This document shows positions 1 through 8,240 of a DNA stretch of 50,842 bases, piece by piece (positions within the stretch are counted from its first letter, which is position 1; each line of letters begins with the position of its first letter). The notes under the pieces are model-generated. The model was not told the DNA's origin and made no database searches. It saw only the letters and a list, made by a program, of their open reading frames with translations. The DNA comes from Verrucomicrobiales bacterium (GTDB lineage: Bacteria; Verrucomicrobiota; Verrucomicrobiia; Verrucomicrobiales; DEV007). The translations under genes and the position numbers were made by a program. Where the stretch lies: NCBI GenBank assembly GCA_029213025.1, contig JARGOZ010000013.1, positions 2,738 to 53,579 of the forward strand, written 5' to 3'.

Positions 1-1339
1 TGTCGACCCTCGCCCCGAGACATCCGACCAACGAGTTGCGATGATTCTTTTGAACTCTGATACGCTCACGATCGGTCTGAATCATGGGCCCGGTCCGGGA
101 AAGCCACCGGAACAACAGTGCAGTTCCGCTGATAGCTGCCGGAAAAGGTTGCCGGTAGCTGCGAGTCATCGGTGTGGTTTTGCCCGAAAAATTCATGCCT
201 TCAATGATTTTCGGGGTTCCCGCTGAGTGTTGCAGCTGCTGTTGCCGGTCGATGGATACCGCCAGGTAATTATCGGGATTGCTTTCGTGCCAGTCTTTGA
301 TTGTTAATTGATCCTCCAGGGAGAGATCCTGAGCTTCGTCGATAAGCATCACGTTGCATTGCGGTGCGATTGTTCCGCTCCATTTGCCAAATTCTATATC
401 TTCCCAGGGTTGTTCTTTATCCCCGGCGAGTAACATGAACTCCTCTTTAAATCGATTGAAATACCGCTTCAGCGCCTCGATCTGCCGGTGACTCATCGCG
501 TAGACGAAGATTTTTCTGGTACCGAATTCCGGAAGCCTGGCGGGCAGTCGGCCCTTCACCGGGGTGATGACTTTTAAAATGGAACCGTTATGGCCCCGCT
601 GAATCCAATGATCCGTTGCGAACACACAGGCTGAGTAGGCTAACAAAACACTTTTGCCGGAACCGGCGGAACCGGAGATCGCCCAGTTCGAGCGTTTGAT
701 TTTGCCGACGCGCAGCTGGACAAATACTCCGCTGTCGATCGCTCTGCGGCAGTTGCGCACATGGGCCAGGGCATCGCGAAATGCCGGGTGGGGGAGGTGG
801 ATTTCGTTTCTGCCCAATTGAAGCTGCCAGAGGTACTGGGAACCGAGAATGGGACAAGCCCGCCATCCTTCTTCCCGCATTCTTTCCAGCTTTGATTTGA
901 GAAGGCGGGAGGTCAGGGCCATGAGGGTCACTCCGTCATCATAGTCGTGCCGGATTTCCGCCGAGTGTCTGCCGGAGTGGACAACCCAGCCTTCGATCTT
1001 CGGTTGGCCGTTTCTTTGGAGATCCAGATTGTGGTAGAGGGCTCTCGTCTGACTTCTTACCTGCTTACGGGCGTCTTTCACTGCCCCGAAATATTGGGCC
1101 ACCCACATTTTGCTCTCTTCACTGATCGGGCGCCCGCCCTTTTTGCCTTTCAGAATGTTGTCTTTGCACTCAATGATTACAAGTTTCTCTTCTTCGCCTT
1201 TCTTCAGATGAAGCAGGAAATCAAGTTTGTGCGCGTAGAGATGGGACTCTGATGTGTCGGGTCGGAAAAGTGGAACTTCAGATAAGACGCAGTAGGGAAA
1301 ATATTGATGGAGCAATTGAGCAGCCTTGGATTCGGTCAT
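1..1339 (-). CDS. NERD-like nuclease / UvrD-like SF1 helicase, 3' end outside window
   Basis: An open frame runs leftward from the ATG at 1339 to the window edge: 446 codons with no stop, so the C-terminus is missing. The N-terminal part has a PD-(D/E)xK-like arrangement, with E21, D40 and E57-C-K59 inside IIECKD, as in NERD or restriction-like nuclease domains. A Walker A motif GSAGSGKS lies at residues 223-230 and a Walker B/DEAQ-type motif MLIDEAQD at 331-338, as in superfamily 1 UvrD/Rep helicases and DUF2075-like ATPases. RSYRQP near the visible end resembles a later helicase motif. The expected role is nucleic-acid-dependent ATP hydrolysis coupled to a nuclease-like domain; the substrate is unknown. 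It points the same way as the two genes to its right, but a strong hairpin and 170 bp separate it from the next one, so it probably has its own promoter. A DNA-repair role is an alternative to defence. The frame and motifs are certain; the exact family is less so. Confidence 0.85.
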   Translation of the reverse strand, partial: MTESKAAQLLHQYFPYCVLSEVPLFRPDTSESHLYAHKLDFLLHLKKGEEEKLVIIECKDNILKGKKGGRPISEESKMWVAQYFGAVKDARKQVRSQTRALYHNLDLQRNGQPKIEGWVVHSGRHSAEIRHDYDDGVTLMALTSRLLKSKLERMREEGWRACPILGSQYLWQLQLGRNEIHLPHPAFRDALAHVRNCRRAIDSGVFVQLRVGKIKRSNWAISGSAGSGKSVLLAYSACVFATDHWIQRGHNGSILKVITPVKGRLPARLPEFGTRKIFVYAMSHRQIEALKRYFNRFKEEFMLLAGDKEQPWEDIEFGKWSGTIAPQCNVMLIDEAQDLSLEDQLTIKDWHESNPDNYLAVSIDRQQQLQHSAGTPKIIEGMNFSGKTTPMTRSYRQPFPAAISGTALLFRWLSRTGPMIQTDRERIRVQKNHRNSLVGCLGARVD

Positions 1340-1441
1340 AAAAACGTTTCGAAAAATCTATGCGGCGGCCGTTGAGTGTCTCATGGTTTTCGGGAATTTC
1401 AACCCACTGATTCATTGACTATGTTCTCTCTACAAAATTAC

Positions 1442-1470
1442 GGAGCCGGACTCTGATCAGGTCCGGCTCC
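1442..1470. terminator. Strong hairpin with T-tract, probably bidirectional terminator
   Basis: A perfect 10-bp stem (GGAGCCGGAC at 1442-1451, GTCCGGCTCC at 1461-1470) with a 9-nt loop is followed on the + side by TTTTTATT. Reading leftward it is followed by GTAATTTTG. It lies just past the stop codon of the leftward gene 1510-3045, so it most likely ends that transcript. The better T-run is on the opposite strand, where no gene is seen upstream. Confidence 0.75.
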
Positions 1471-1509
1471 TTTTTATTGATGATGGATAACCAGCCAAAA
1501 ACTAAGGAG

Positions 1510-3045
1510 TTAGAACATGTTTCCGGCATCGTTCCTGTAGTGGGAATTTAGGATATCTTTGGCCTTCGAGTTTTCATTGGATGCCTCAACGAGAATCTCG
1601 ATCTCTTCAGGGGAAATTGCTTTTTGGTTGTGTGCCATTGCTTGTATTTGGCTCAGGTAGTCGTGCAGCCGAATTCTTGCATCCAGCGCATCGGGTTTGA
1701 TTTTTAACAGAGCCACTTCGTATTTGATAGCTTCGAAAGGCTGATTTCGATCTCTGGCGTCTGCAGCGGCTTTCTTCAGCTCCAGCAGTTGCAATGCCTT
1801 TTCGTCTTCGTCGGTGAAGGGTCCGTCACCTCGCTTTTCCGGGGCTTCCCTGATGAGCCACTCAGATTCGGCGCTTTGAAAAACTTCTTTAAACAAATCA
1901 CCGGTTCCCGCGAGGATATTTTTGATCAAAGGGGTGATCTTCGGTTCAATAACGGGTTTCGTCGTAAGCCGGGCCGGTCTCGAATAGGTGACTGCTGCCG
2001 GGGCGGATGGTGCAACGGCGCGTGATCGAACCGGGGCTGGAGCCTGCACTACGAGTGGCCGTTGCGGTGCAGGTTGATAGGCCGGTGCCGGTGAAACATA
2101 GTGGATCGGTTGTGGAGTCTGGTAGACCGTAGTCTGCGGTGCCAGGTCAGGATCTTTTGACAGTGTATAGAGGCAGTAGGTGATAAATGCCCCGATGCCT
2201 ACTGTCGCGACGATCAGCGCGGGCCAGAATGTCTTTTTTGCTGTTTCGATAATCTTCGATTCCTCTCTCTTACAGGCCCGGTTCGCCGCTTCTTCAGCGG
2301 AAATAATCCTTGTGAGAAGAGATTCGGGGTCATTAAATCCCATCCAGTAGTTGGGGGCGGGGTTGGCCTCTGCGTAGCAGGTGAGCAACCTTTCAATGAA
2401 TTCGAGTGTGCCGGGGCCGGAGCTGAGTTGGGTGACGAGTCCCTGAAAGCGATTGTTTTTAGCCGGGTTTCCGGTCAGGTATTTCAGCAGGTCGATACAC
2501 AAATCGACATTGTGTGCCTCCGGGTCATCGCGGCGAACCGGGGAAATCTCGCCCAGTAAAATTTTTGGCTGCACTTTGGTCCGGGAAATCCAGATCGATT
2601 CGGGGGAAATCGCAAACTGCCGGTGAAACGACGGGCTGTGACTCCGGAGTGATTTTGCAAATTCCAATATCAACCGGACCGCTACTTCCGGAGGGACGTC
2701 ACCATTGCGATTGATGAAGTGATTGACCGGCTCCCCCTTTGGCAGTTCACTGATACAGCAGGGCATTCCGTCGTATTCCGTGACGCCATAGACCTGAGGG
2801 CAGATATCAGAGTGGCCGATACTGAGGAATGATTTCCAGATCGAGTTGTAAGCCGAGCGAAGAAGGGGATCTTCCGATTTCAGAAAACGAACCTGTGCGT
2901 GGGTTCCTGACTCTTTATCCACCGCGAGGTAACCTTCGAGCTCGGCTCCGGTGGGGATGGAAACCAGTCTTCCGCAACTGTCCTTGAGCAAACGAAGGGA
3001 TCCGTGCTGGAAATAGTCGTAGTCAAAAGGAGTTACAAGTTTCAT
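1510..3045 (-). CDS. Degenerate protein-kinase-like protein with one membrane helix and helical C-terminal domain
   Basis: 511 residues. Residues about 35-260 follow the order of a Hanks-type Ser/Thr kinase: a beta-strand with VRFLK near residue 53 (VAIK-like), a hinge-like segment CISELPKGEPVNHFI, and FAISPESIWI where a catalytic loop (HRDLKPxNILL) is expected. The HRD aspartate, the loop lysine and a DFG motif are not recognisable, because KILLGEIS stands where DFG should be. This suggests a pseudokinase or binding module. One hydrophobic helix (FWPALIVATVGIGAFITY, about 272-294) precedes a Pro/Ala/Gln-rich linker (about 300-360). The charged helical end (about 380-511) may be TPR-like. This layout, a kinase-like domain inside and a proline-rich linker with a sensor domain outside, is common in bacterial membrane kinases. 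It lies between the NERD-helicase-like and TPR genes. The partner is unknown. The coding call is firm; the pseudokinase call is moderate. Confidence 0.8.
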   Translation of the reverse strand: MKLVTPFDYDYFQHGSLRLLKDSCGRLVSIPTGAELEGYLAVDKESGTHAQVRFLKSEDPLLRSAYNSIWKSFLSIGHSDICPQVYGVTEYDGMPCCISELPKGEPVNHFINRNGDVPPEVAVRLILEFAKSLRSHSPSFHRQFAISPESIWISRTKVQPKILLGEISPVRRDDPEAHNVDLCIDLLKYLTGNPAKNNRFQGLVTQLSSGPGTLEFIERLLTCYAEANPAPNYWMGFNDPESLLTRIISAEEAANRACKREESKIIETAKKTFWPALIVATVGIGAFITYCLYTLSKDPDLAPQTTVYQTPQPIHYVSPAPAYQPAPQRPLVVQAPAPVRSRAVAPSAPAAVTYSRPARLTTKPVIEPKITPLIKNILAGTGDLFKEVFQSAESEWLIREAPEKRGDGPFTDEDEKALQLLELKKAAADARDRNQPFEAIKYEVALLKIKPDALDARIRLHDYLSQIQAMAHNQKAISPEEIEILVEASNENSKAKDILNSHYRNDAGNMF

Positions 3046-3168
3046 GCGAATTATTATTGAAAGTTATAAAAATTATCACTGATACGAAAAATATCAAACG
3101 TGATTTTTATATTTTAGGAAATTTTTTGATAAATTTCGCAAATCTGAAAATGGACCAGTCGGATATGA
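3046..3168 (-). promoter_or_regulatory. AT-rich spacer, likely promoter region of the pseudokinase gene
   Basis: This 123-bp spacer between two leftward genes is very AT-rich compared with its neighbours. On the minus strand it holds TTGATA- and TATAAC-like hexamers upstream of the ATG at 3045, but their spacing is not canonical. No T-tract hairpin is obvious after the upstream gene. Confidence 0.35.
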
Positions 3169-4308
3169 CTAGTTTTTTCGCTTTTTGGCGCTGATCCACA
3201 GGCCGATGACCATTCCTGCGATCATTCCACCACCAATGACCTTGTCCATATGCTTTTTCGCTTCCGGTTCGGTGAACATCAAAAACACCACATAGCAGAA
3301 CGGGAGCGAGATCAGGAAAAACAGGGCGCTGCGAAACCAAAGGGGGAGCCGGTAGATGCCGTTGCGGGGGCGTTCTCCCCCGGTGGCTTTCTGCACGATT
3401 TCGGCATGCGCCAGCCAGCGGTAGAGCTGACCCGGCAGATAGAGGAAGGCCATCCAGATTGCTGCCGGGACAATCGCGACGCAGGCGCCGAGCGCGAGGA
3501 GCGGCAACCCGGCCGCGATTGCCAGAGGATGTTTGGCGCGGAAACTCTCAATCCACAATCCGCCTCGTTTAATGAGGTGGATCGGGAAATGAATCACGCG
3601 CAACACCGGATCGCAGCGGCTGACCGCCTTTTCGAGAGCTTTCTGGAAATCGCGGTTTCGGGGCTCCAGAGTCACTGCTTTTCTAAACCACTCGGCTGCA
3701 TTTTTTCCATCGTCGAGTAAATCCAACCAGATCAAACCGATATTATAATATGTGGCAGCACATTCGGGATCGAGCCGGAGACTCTTCTGATAGGCCTCGA
3801 TCTGATCGTAGGCACTGAGACGATCCGGGGCGTCTACAGCACCCTCGACAGCGGTTTCCAATAACTCGATATTCAGCTCCTCCGGCGCGAGTGAGCGGGC
3901 TGTTGCACATGCCTTCCTTGCGGTGTGCAGGTCGCCGCGCTCATAACAATTCCAGCCATATTCACTCCAGACCGAGGCATCGTCCGGATCGATTCGAAGC
4001 GCTTCGAGGATACAGCCTTTGGCGAGCAGGATTCGGTTTATCGACCGATAGTACCGGGCCCGGAGTCGGTGGGGGAGTGCCTCCTCCGGTTCGAGTCGCA
4101 CGCTCATCGCCGAATGGTGATCCGCCAGCCTGTAGTCTCCGGTTTCCAGAGCGGCTACTGCCATCATATTATGGATATAGGCATTTTCCGGATCATCTCC
4201 CAGAAGCTGCGGGCCCATTTCGATTACCCTGTCCCATTGACCGGCATCGACAAGGTGATCGAAAATTCTGTTTTGACGGTGAGCCGCATTTTCTGCATCG
4301 GAAGCCAT
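3169..4308 (-). CDS. TPR-repeat protein with C-terminal membrane helices
   Basis: 379 residues. Residues about 12-235 form tandem TPR-like helical pairs: repeated patterns such as ALRIDPDDASVWSEYGWNCYERGDLHTA are broken by acidic-proline turns (DPEN, EPEE, DPDD, APEE, DPEC, EPRN). The C-terminal third is hydrophobic, with a long segment around 262-296 and further helices around 324-347 and 357-374, ending in the basic tail AKKRKN. The protein is therefore expected at the inner membrane with its TPR domain in the cytoplasm. TPRs bind proteins, and no catalytic motif was seen. It is divergent from the TIR/SLOG gene across a 170-bp spacer that carries a repeat pair, and 123 bp upstream of the pseudokinase gene, so co-regulation with either is possible. 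Function unknown. Confidence 0.8.
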   Translation of the reverse strand: MASDAENAAHRQNRIFDHLVDAGQWDRVIEMGPQLLGDDPENAYIHNMMAVAALETGDYRLADHHSAMSVRLEPEEALPHRLRARYYRSINRILLAKGCILEALRIDPDDASVWSEYGWNCYERGDLHTARKACATARSLAPEELNIELLETAVEGAVDAPDRLSAYDQIEAYQKSLRLDPECAATYYNIGLIWLDLLDDGKNAAEWFRKAVTLEPRNRDFQKALEKAVSRCDPVLRVIHFPIHLIKRGGLWIESFRAKHPLAIAAGLPLLALGACVAIVPAAIWMAFLYLPGQLYRWLAHAEIVQKATGGERPRNGIYRLPLWFRSALFFLISLPFCYVVFLMFTEPEAKKHMDKVIGGGMIAGMVIGLWISAKKRKN

Positions 4309-4364
4309 AAAATCGCACCGGAAAGGAAATGCGAGTAAAACTGAAACCGCAACCGAATTTCAGG

Positions 4365-4402
4365 ATCAACAGGGTACAATCCGGGATTCAACAGGGTACA
4401 GT
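4365..4402. repeat. Pair of AACAGGGTACA elements (dispersed repeat, copy A)
   Basis: Two direct copies of TCAACAGGGTACA[A/G]T (about 4366-4380 and 4388-4402) are separated by CCGGGA(T). The first core plus spacer (ACAATCCGGGA) is the same as in the copy inside the antiporter gene at 11556-11588. Related cores occur at 30457-30511. The element lies between the divergent TPR and TIR/SLOG genes. Confidence 0.8.
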
Positions 4403-4432
4403 TACTAATTGCTGGAGAGGAGGTAGCCGCGC

Positions 4433-4460
4433 TTGACATTAGGCTGTGTTCTGATCAAAT
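4433..4460 (+). promoter_or_regulatory. Putative sigma-70-type promoter for the TIR/SLOG gene
   Basis: A perfect -35 hexamer TTGACA (4433-4438) is followed after 16 bp by TCAAAT (4455-4460, four of six matches to TATAAT). Initiation a few bases later would give a short leader before the ATG at 4479. The start is preceded by only a weak purine tract (CAGGGAAC, 4467-4473). Confidence 0.5.
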
Positions 4461-4478
4461 CTAACCAGGGAACCTATC

Positions 4479-7358
4479 ATGCCGTGGGAAAAATATTCTG
4501 ATGTCTTCTGGAATGTCGTAAGGCAGTGTTGTGCGATATGTCGAATTCTGCCGGGATCGCACGACGAAATTGTCGACCGGCTGAGTCGGCTTAGTTGTGT
4601 AAAGGCTTATGCCAAGGAGGGGTTTGCTGTAGTGGAATTTCATTCCTTTGTTGTCGTCGGTTTTCGCGAGGAAAAAGCGGCACCGGATGAAGATTTCGCA
4701 CCGTTTCGCGAAGAGGCAGCGGTCGACTACCGGTTTGATGCGAAACGAATCGTGGACAAGCTGGATATGGAGACCCCGAAGCCGGTTTTCTTTACCGGGC
4801 ATGGCAGCGCCGGATTCACCGCTCTGTTCGCGGCATCGCCGCAATTTGTCTCCGGGGTAGTCACATTTGGTCTGCCGGAGAAGCAGTATGAGGATGCCTC
4901 GGTCGAGCCCGGGTTTTCATTGGGTTTTCTGTATAACTTTCAGCTGGAAAACGATAAGCTTGTCGAATCCTGGCTGTCCAATTCTCTATTGAAACAGCGT
5001 ATAGAGATCCCTTCGGATTTAATAACAGAAGAGGAGCGCGAATCATCGGGGATTGAGCGAATTCGGAAACCGGTTAACCGAGCCGCAATCAAATATTGGA
5101 AACCGGAAGAGCGATTCGATTTGGATGAATTGCTGGGTGAGTTGGTTGGCGAAGACAAGGCTGCTAAACAGGTGACTCATTTTTGCAGTCCAGGCGAAAA
5201 GTTGAAGGGGCCATTGAAATCGCCGCTCAAAATTGTGGTGTATCACCATGATGGTGACGCGAGAGTTGCGGAACCGTATGTCGATAGTTTGCGCCTGCTA
5301 TTCGATGGGCTGGCAAACGAGCATGAAGGATATTTGGCCGGTGCATCCGGGTTGCCGGGTGTGCTGCGGGTTATTACCCAACCTCCCTGTGAGAAAGAAG
5401 ATATTGAGCGATATTTCAACGATACACTTCATACCGTTTTTATCGTTTTGGTGGATGACTCGCTTGCCGGGTGCGAAAGTATGAAATGGGTGGAGGCTGC
5501 TTCCGAATTCTCCAACTCGGCAAGAGAGCATATTGTATTTCCTATAGGGATGTATGATCGGGCATTTAGTGAAGTCGATATCTTTAAAAATTTCAGTAGC
5601 ATTCAGAGAACTAATTCAACCAGTTTAGGTGAGGAAGCGGTTCGCAGTTCCTATTCTGCTCTCCTGGTAGTTCATGAAGTGTATAAACTTTTAGCTGAAT
5701 TTTTACCCGGCGAAAACAGACTGACGATCTTTTTAAGCCATACCAAAAAAGACGGGTTGCCGTTGGCTGGCGCAGTATGGTCGCAAATTGCTAACCTGCC
5801 CGGAAATATAGATCACCACGGCTTTTACGATGCAAAGTCGCTTGAGACCGGAAAACCGTGGAGTGAGCAGTTGCGCGCGGTAGCCGGGAACTGTGTTATG
5901 GTGGTTCTCAGGACGAGACTGTATGAAACCCGGCCGTGGTGCCGGGAGGAGTTTATTACCGCTGTGGAGAATGATGTCCCGATTATTGTAGTGGATGCCA
6001 GGAATGGGAGCAGTGTGCCCGGGGATCCCGGCAATAAGTGCGCAGCCAGGGAATCTGTTTTGCCCTATCACAGGTACCCGGTGACCCATGTCCAGGATGG
6101 TAATTTGATCAGGGTGCTAGGATTGACATTGACCGAAGGTTTGCGGCAATTGATTTTTGCAAGAGATGTCCAGCAGGTAGGTGACATCCATTTATCGAGT
6201 GAAGAGAGGACACAGAAATTCAGATTGAATTCAGGAGTCGAAGGTTTGATGGAGCTTTGCGGCGAGTTATCGGGGCAGAGAACGGACTTTCACTTTCTCT
6301 ATCAGGGAGCTGAAATCAGCGAAATACAGCAGGAGGCGTATGATCGGGTCATTCAGAAAGATTTCCCCGAGGGAAAACTGAGAACCTGTACCCGACTGTA
6401 CGATGAGTATACACAAAGGGGGCGGGGCATAAGGAAGAGTCTTGTGGATGAGTGTATAGGTATATCAATTACGGAATTTGACGGGTATCTAAATACGATT
6501 GGGGTAAACAAACTTACCTTGCATGCGGTCGAGAGAATATTTTCTCACGGTGGAACAGTTGCTTTCGGGCATGACTGGCGAAAAGGAGGCGTAATGGAAG
6601 CTGTCTACGACAGTATGCGGCGGTCTCAAAGTGTAGTGAGTAAAGATCCTAAGAGAATCCGGATTTACAACAAGGTCCCGCGTCTCGGGCACGCTAAAGA
6701 ACCTGAAGGGGGGAGTTTGCAAAAAGCATTGAGATCTCTTGAGGTTGAGTATGCGGAACTTCCGGAGCTTACAGAAAGAGACGAGTCTGAGAAGGCGCCG
6801 GAGCCGGAGGATTTGATCAGGGAGTTCACGAAAATCTCTGCGGAATATCCTGATTTTCGAAAGGGCTGGAACGCTTTGGTGTTGAGTGAAATGAGGATCC
6901 AACTCGTCGAGCTATGCACAGCTAGAATTTGTATCGGTGGGAAAATCGAAAAGGCAACCGGGGCAATGTCCGGAATTTTTGAAGAGGCTGTGCTCACAAT
7001 TGTAGCCGGGCAACCTCTCTACCTTTGCGGTCACTGGAAAGGGGCTACAGGTGCGATTTGCGAAATCCTCAGCGGGAAGAAAGAGCACTCGGCTGCTGAT
7101 TTCTATCCCATCCCGGAAGTGACCGGACAATTGACTGAAATCAGGGAACTCGCCAGTGAGAAAGGCTGGAAAATCCCGGGGCTCACTCCGGAGGATGCTT
7201 TCGAGATTATTTCCAACACTTCGCTCGAACTACTTGCGGAAAGGAACGGCTTGTCAGTCGATGAGAATCTCGAACTTTTCGAACTCTCCGACATCCGGCA
7301 AATCATGAGTCTGGTTCTAAAAGGTCTGTCTGTTGTGAAAAATTCGGGCTCAACTTGA
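4479..7358 (+). CDS. Lipase-3-like / TIR-like / TIR / SLOG multidomain protein, candidate immunity protein
   Basis: 959 residues. (i) Residues about 1-160 resemble a class-3 lipase fold: KPVFFTGHGSAG (nucleophile-elbow region, G107-G112) followed by VVTFGLPE. Against GHSLGG, the usual Ser position is Gly109 and a Ser follows at 110, so activity is doubtful. (ii) About 245-405 is a TIR-like alpha/beta domain (LKIVVYHHDGD, VFIVLVDDSLAG). (iii) About 413-545 is a canonical TIR domain: LTIFLSHTKKDG, then RPWCREE with W487, C488 and E491 in the place of the NADase glutamate. (iv) About 655-735 and 805-880 form a SLOG domain split by an acidic linker: ISITEFDG, VAFGHDWRKGG (about 695-705), ARICIGGKIEKATGAMSG and PLYLCGHWKGA. 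SLOG domains bind nucleotide-derived ligands, and TIR domains cleave NAD or make such signals. An NAD-linked phage-defence role is inference. No transmembrane helix is seen. Confidence 0.88.
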   Translation: MPWEKYSDVFWNVVRQCCAICRILPGSHDEIVDRLSRLSCVKAYAKEGFAVVEFHSFVVVGFREEKAAPDEDFAPFREEAAVDYRFDAKRIVDKLDMETPKPVFFTGHGSAGFTALFAASPQFVSGVVTFGLPEKQYEDASVEPGFSLGFLYNFQLENDKLVESWLSNSLLKQRIEIPSDLITEEERESSGIERIRKPVNRAAIKYWKPEERFDLDELLGELVGEDKAAKQVTHFCSPGEKLKGPLKSPLKIVVYHHDGDARVAEPYVDSLRLLFDGLANEHEGYLAGASGLPGVLRVITQPPCEKEDIERYFNDTLHTVFIVLVDDSLAGCESMKWVEAASEFSNSAREHIVFPIGMYDRAFSEVDIFKNFSSIQRTNSTSLGEEAVRSSYSALLVVHEVYKLLAEFLPGENRLTIFLSHTKKDGLPLAGAVWSQIANLPGNIDHHGFYDAKSLETGKPWSEQLRAVAGNCVMVVLRTRLYETRPWCREEFITAVENDVPIIVVDARNGSSVPGDPGNKCAARESVLPYHRYPVTHVQDGNLIRVLGLTLTEGLRQLIFARDVQQVGDIHLSSEERTQKFRLNSGVEGLMELCGELSGQRTDFHFLYQGAEISEIQQEAYDRVIQKDFPEGKLRTCTRLYDEYTQRGRGIRKSLVDECIGISITEFDGYLNTIGVNKLTLHAVERIFSHGGTVAFGHDWRKGGVMEAVYDSMRRSQSVVSKDPKRIRIYNKVPRLGHAKEPEGGSLQKALRSLEVEYAELPELTERDESEKAPEPEDLIREFTKISAEYPDFRKGWNALVLSEMRIQLVELCTARICIGGKIEKATGAMSGIFEEAVLTIVAGQPLYLCGHWKGATGAICEILSGKKEHSAADFYPIPEVTGQLTEIRELASEKGWKIPGLTPEDAFEIISNTSLELLAERNGLSVDENLELFELSDIRQIMSLVLKGLSVVKNSGST

Positions 7359-7406
7359 CTAACCTCCCGGCATCTGCCACCATTCCGCGCTTCTGCTGCC
7401 GCAACG

Positions 7407-7916
7407 ATGGATGATTCGATGACCAAAAACGGCCGAAATGGCTATCGGGTACTTGTATTCTCTCTCCTGATGATCGCCTGGGTGATTTTTTCAGGTTTGA
7501 TTGATGGATTCCACCTGTCTCTCGGGCTGATTTCCTGCGGTATTGTCACATGGATGTCGTCGGATTTGCTTTTCGAAAATCGATGGATGCCACTTCGGAA
7601 AAGAATCCGTCAGGGATTTCTTTTGGGATTCTATTTTCTCTGGCTAATCTGGCAGGTGATTCTCTCCAATATCCATCTTCTAAAACTGGCATTTGGCCCA
7701 CGAAGTGCTCTGAGTCCCCAGATCATAAAATTCGAGTCAAATCTGGAGTCCGATTTCGAGAAATTTCTTCTCGCTAATTCCATCACTCTGACTCCCGGGA
7801 CGGTAACGATGAAAATTATTGGACAGACTTTTTACATTCACGCCATCAGTGATATCGCGGCTGACGGACTTGACGGGGAGATGGAGCGGAGAATTGCAAA
7901 AATCTTTGCCCGTTAA
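7407..7916 (+). CDS. mrpE: Mrp/Mnh cation:proton antiporter subunit E
   Basis: 169 residues. Two or three N-terminal membrane helices (about 12-50 and 70-92) are followed by the conserved cytoplasmic MrpE portion: IKFESNLESDFEKFLLANSITLTPGT (about residues 110-135, the hallmark NSITLTPGT) and a short alpha/beta end. MrpE is a small accessory subunit of the multisubunit Na+(K+)/H+ antiporter in the inner membrane. It opens the operon. The start has no clear Shine-Dalgarno sequence, and an internal ATG four codons later is possible. Only 48 bp separate it from the upstream TIR/SLOG stop codon on the same strand, so read-through from that gene cannot be excluded. Confidence 0.92.
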   Translation: MDDSMTKNGRNGYRVLVFSLLMIAWVIFSGLIDGFHLSLGLISCGIVTWMSSDLLFENRWMPLRKRIRQGFLLGFYFLWLIWQVILSNIHLLKLAFGPRSALSPQIIKFESNLESDFEKFLLANSITLTPGTVTMKIIGQTFYIHAISDIAADGLDGEMERRIAKIFAR

Positions 7917-7934
7917 TTTGAGGAATTGCCGGTT

Positions 7935-8240
7935 ATGCCTACTTTCGATCAAATTGATATATGGACAGGTTTTGCACTTTTTGTGCTGATGATCCCCGCG
8001 CTATGGCGGGTTATTAAAGGGCCTACGGCGATCGACCGGATTGTGGCGGTGAACATCATCGGTACAAAAACGGCGGTGCTTCTGGTCGTGATCGGTCAGA
8101 AATTTGGGAAGGTGGAGATGTTTGTCGATTTTGCTCTCGCCTACGCTCTTTTGAATTTCATTGGCTCACTGGCTGCATCGCGATTTTTGCATCGGCACTG
8201 CGATGATGAACCGAACAAAGGAGCGGACCCGGCGATATGA
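7935..8240 (+). CDS. mrpF: Mrp/Mnh antiporter subunit F
   Basis: 101 residues with three membrane helices. The family signature is visible: GPTAIDRIVAVNIIGTK (about residues 31-47), then VDFALAYALLNFIG in the last helix. The ATG at 7935 is chosen because AGGA (7921-7924) lies at suitable spacing; a TTG at 7926 is in frame but too close to that tract. The gene overlaps the next by 4 bp (ATGA), which indicates translational coupling to mrpG. Confidence 0.93.
   Translation: MPTFDQIDIWTGFALFVLMIPALWRVIKGPTAIDRIVAVNIIGTKTAVLLVVIGQKFGKVEMFVDFALAYALLNFIGSLAASRFLHRHCDDEPNKGADPAI

Noticed and set aside
947..1252. Rightward 101-codon open frame
   Set aside because: It is opposite the N-terminal region of the NERD/helicase-like gene, which has coherent motifs.
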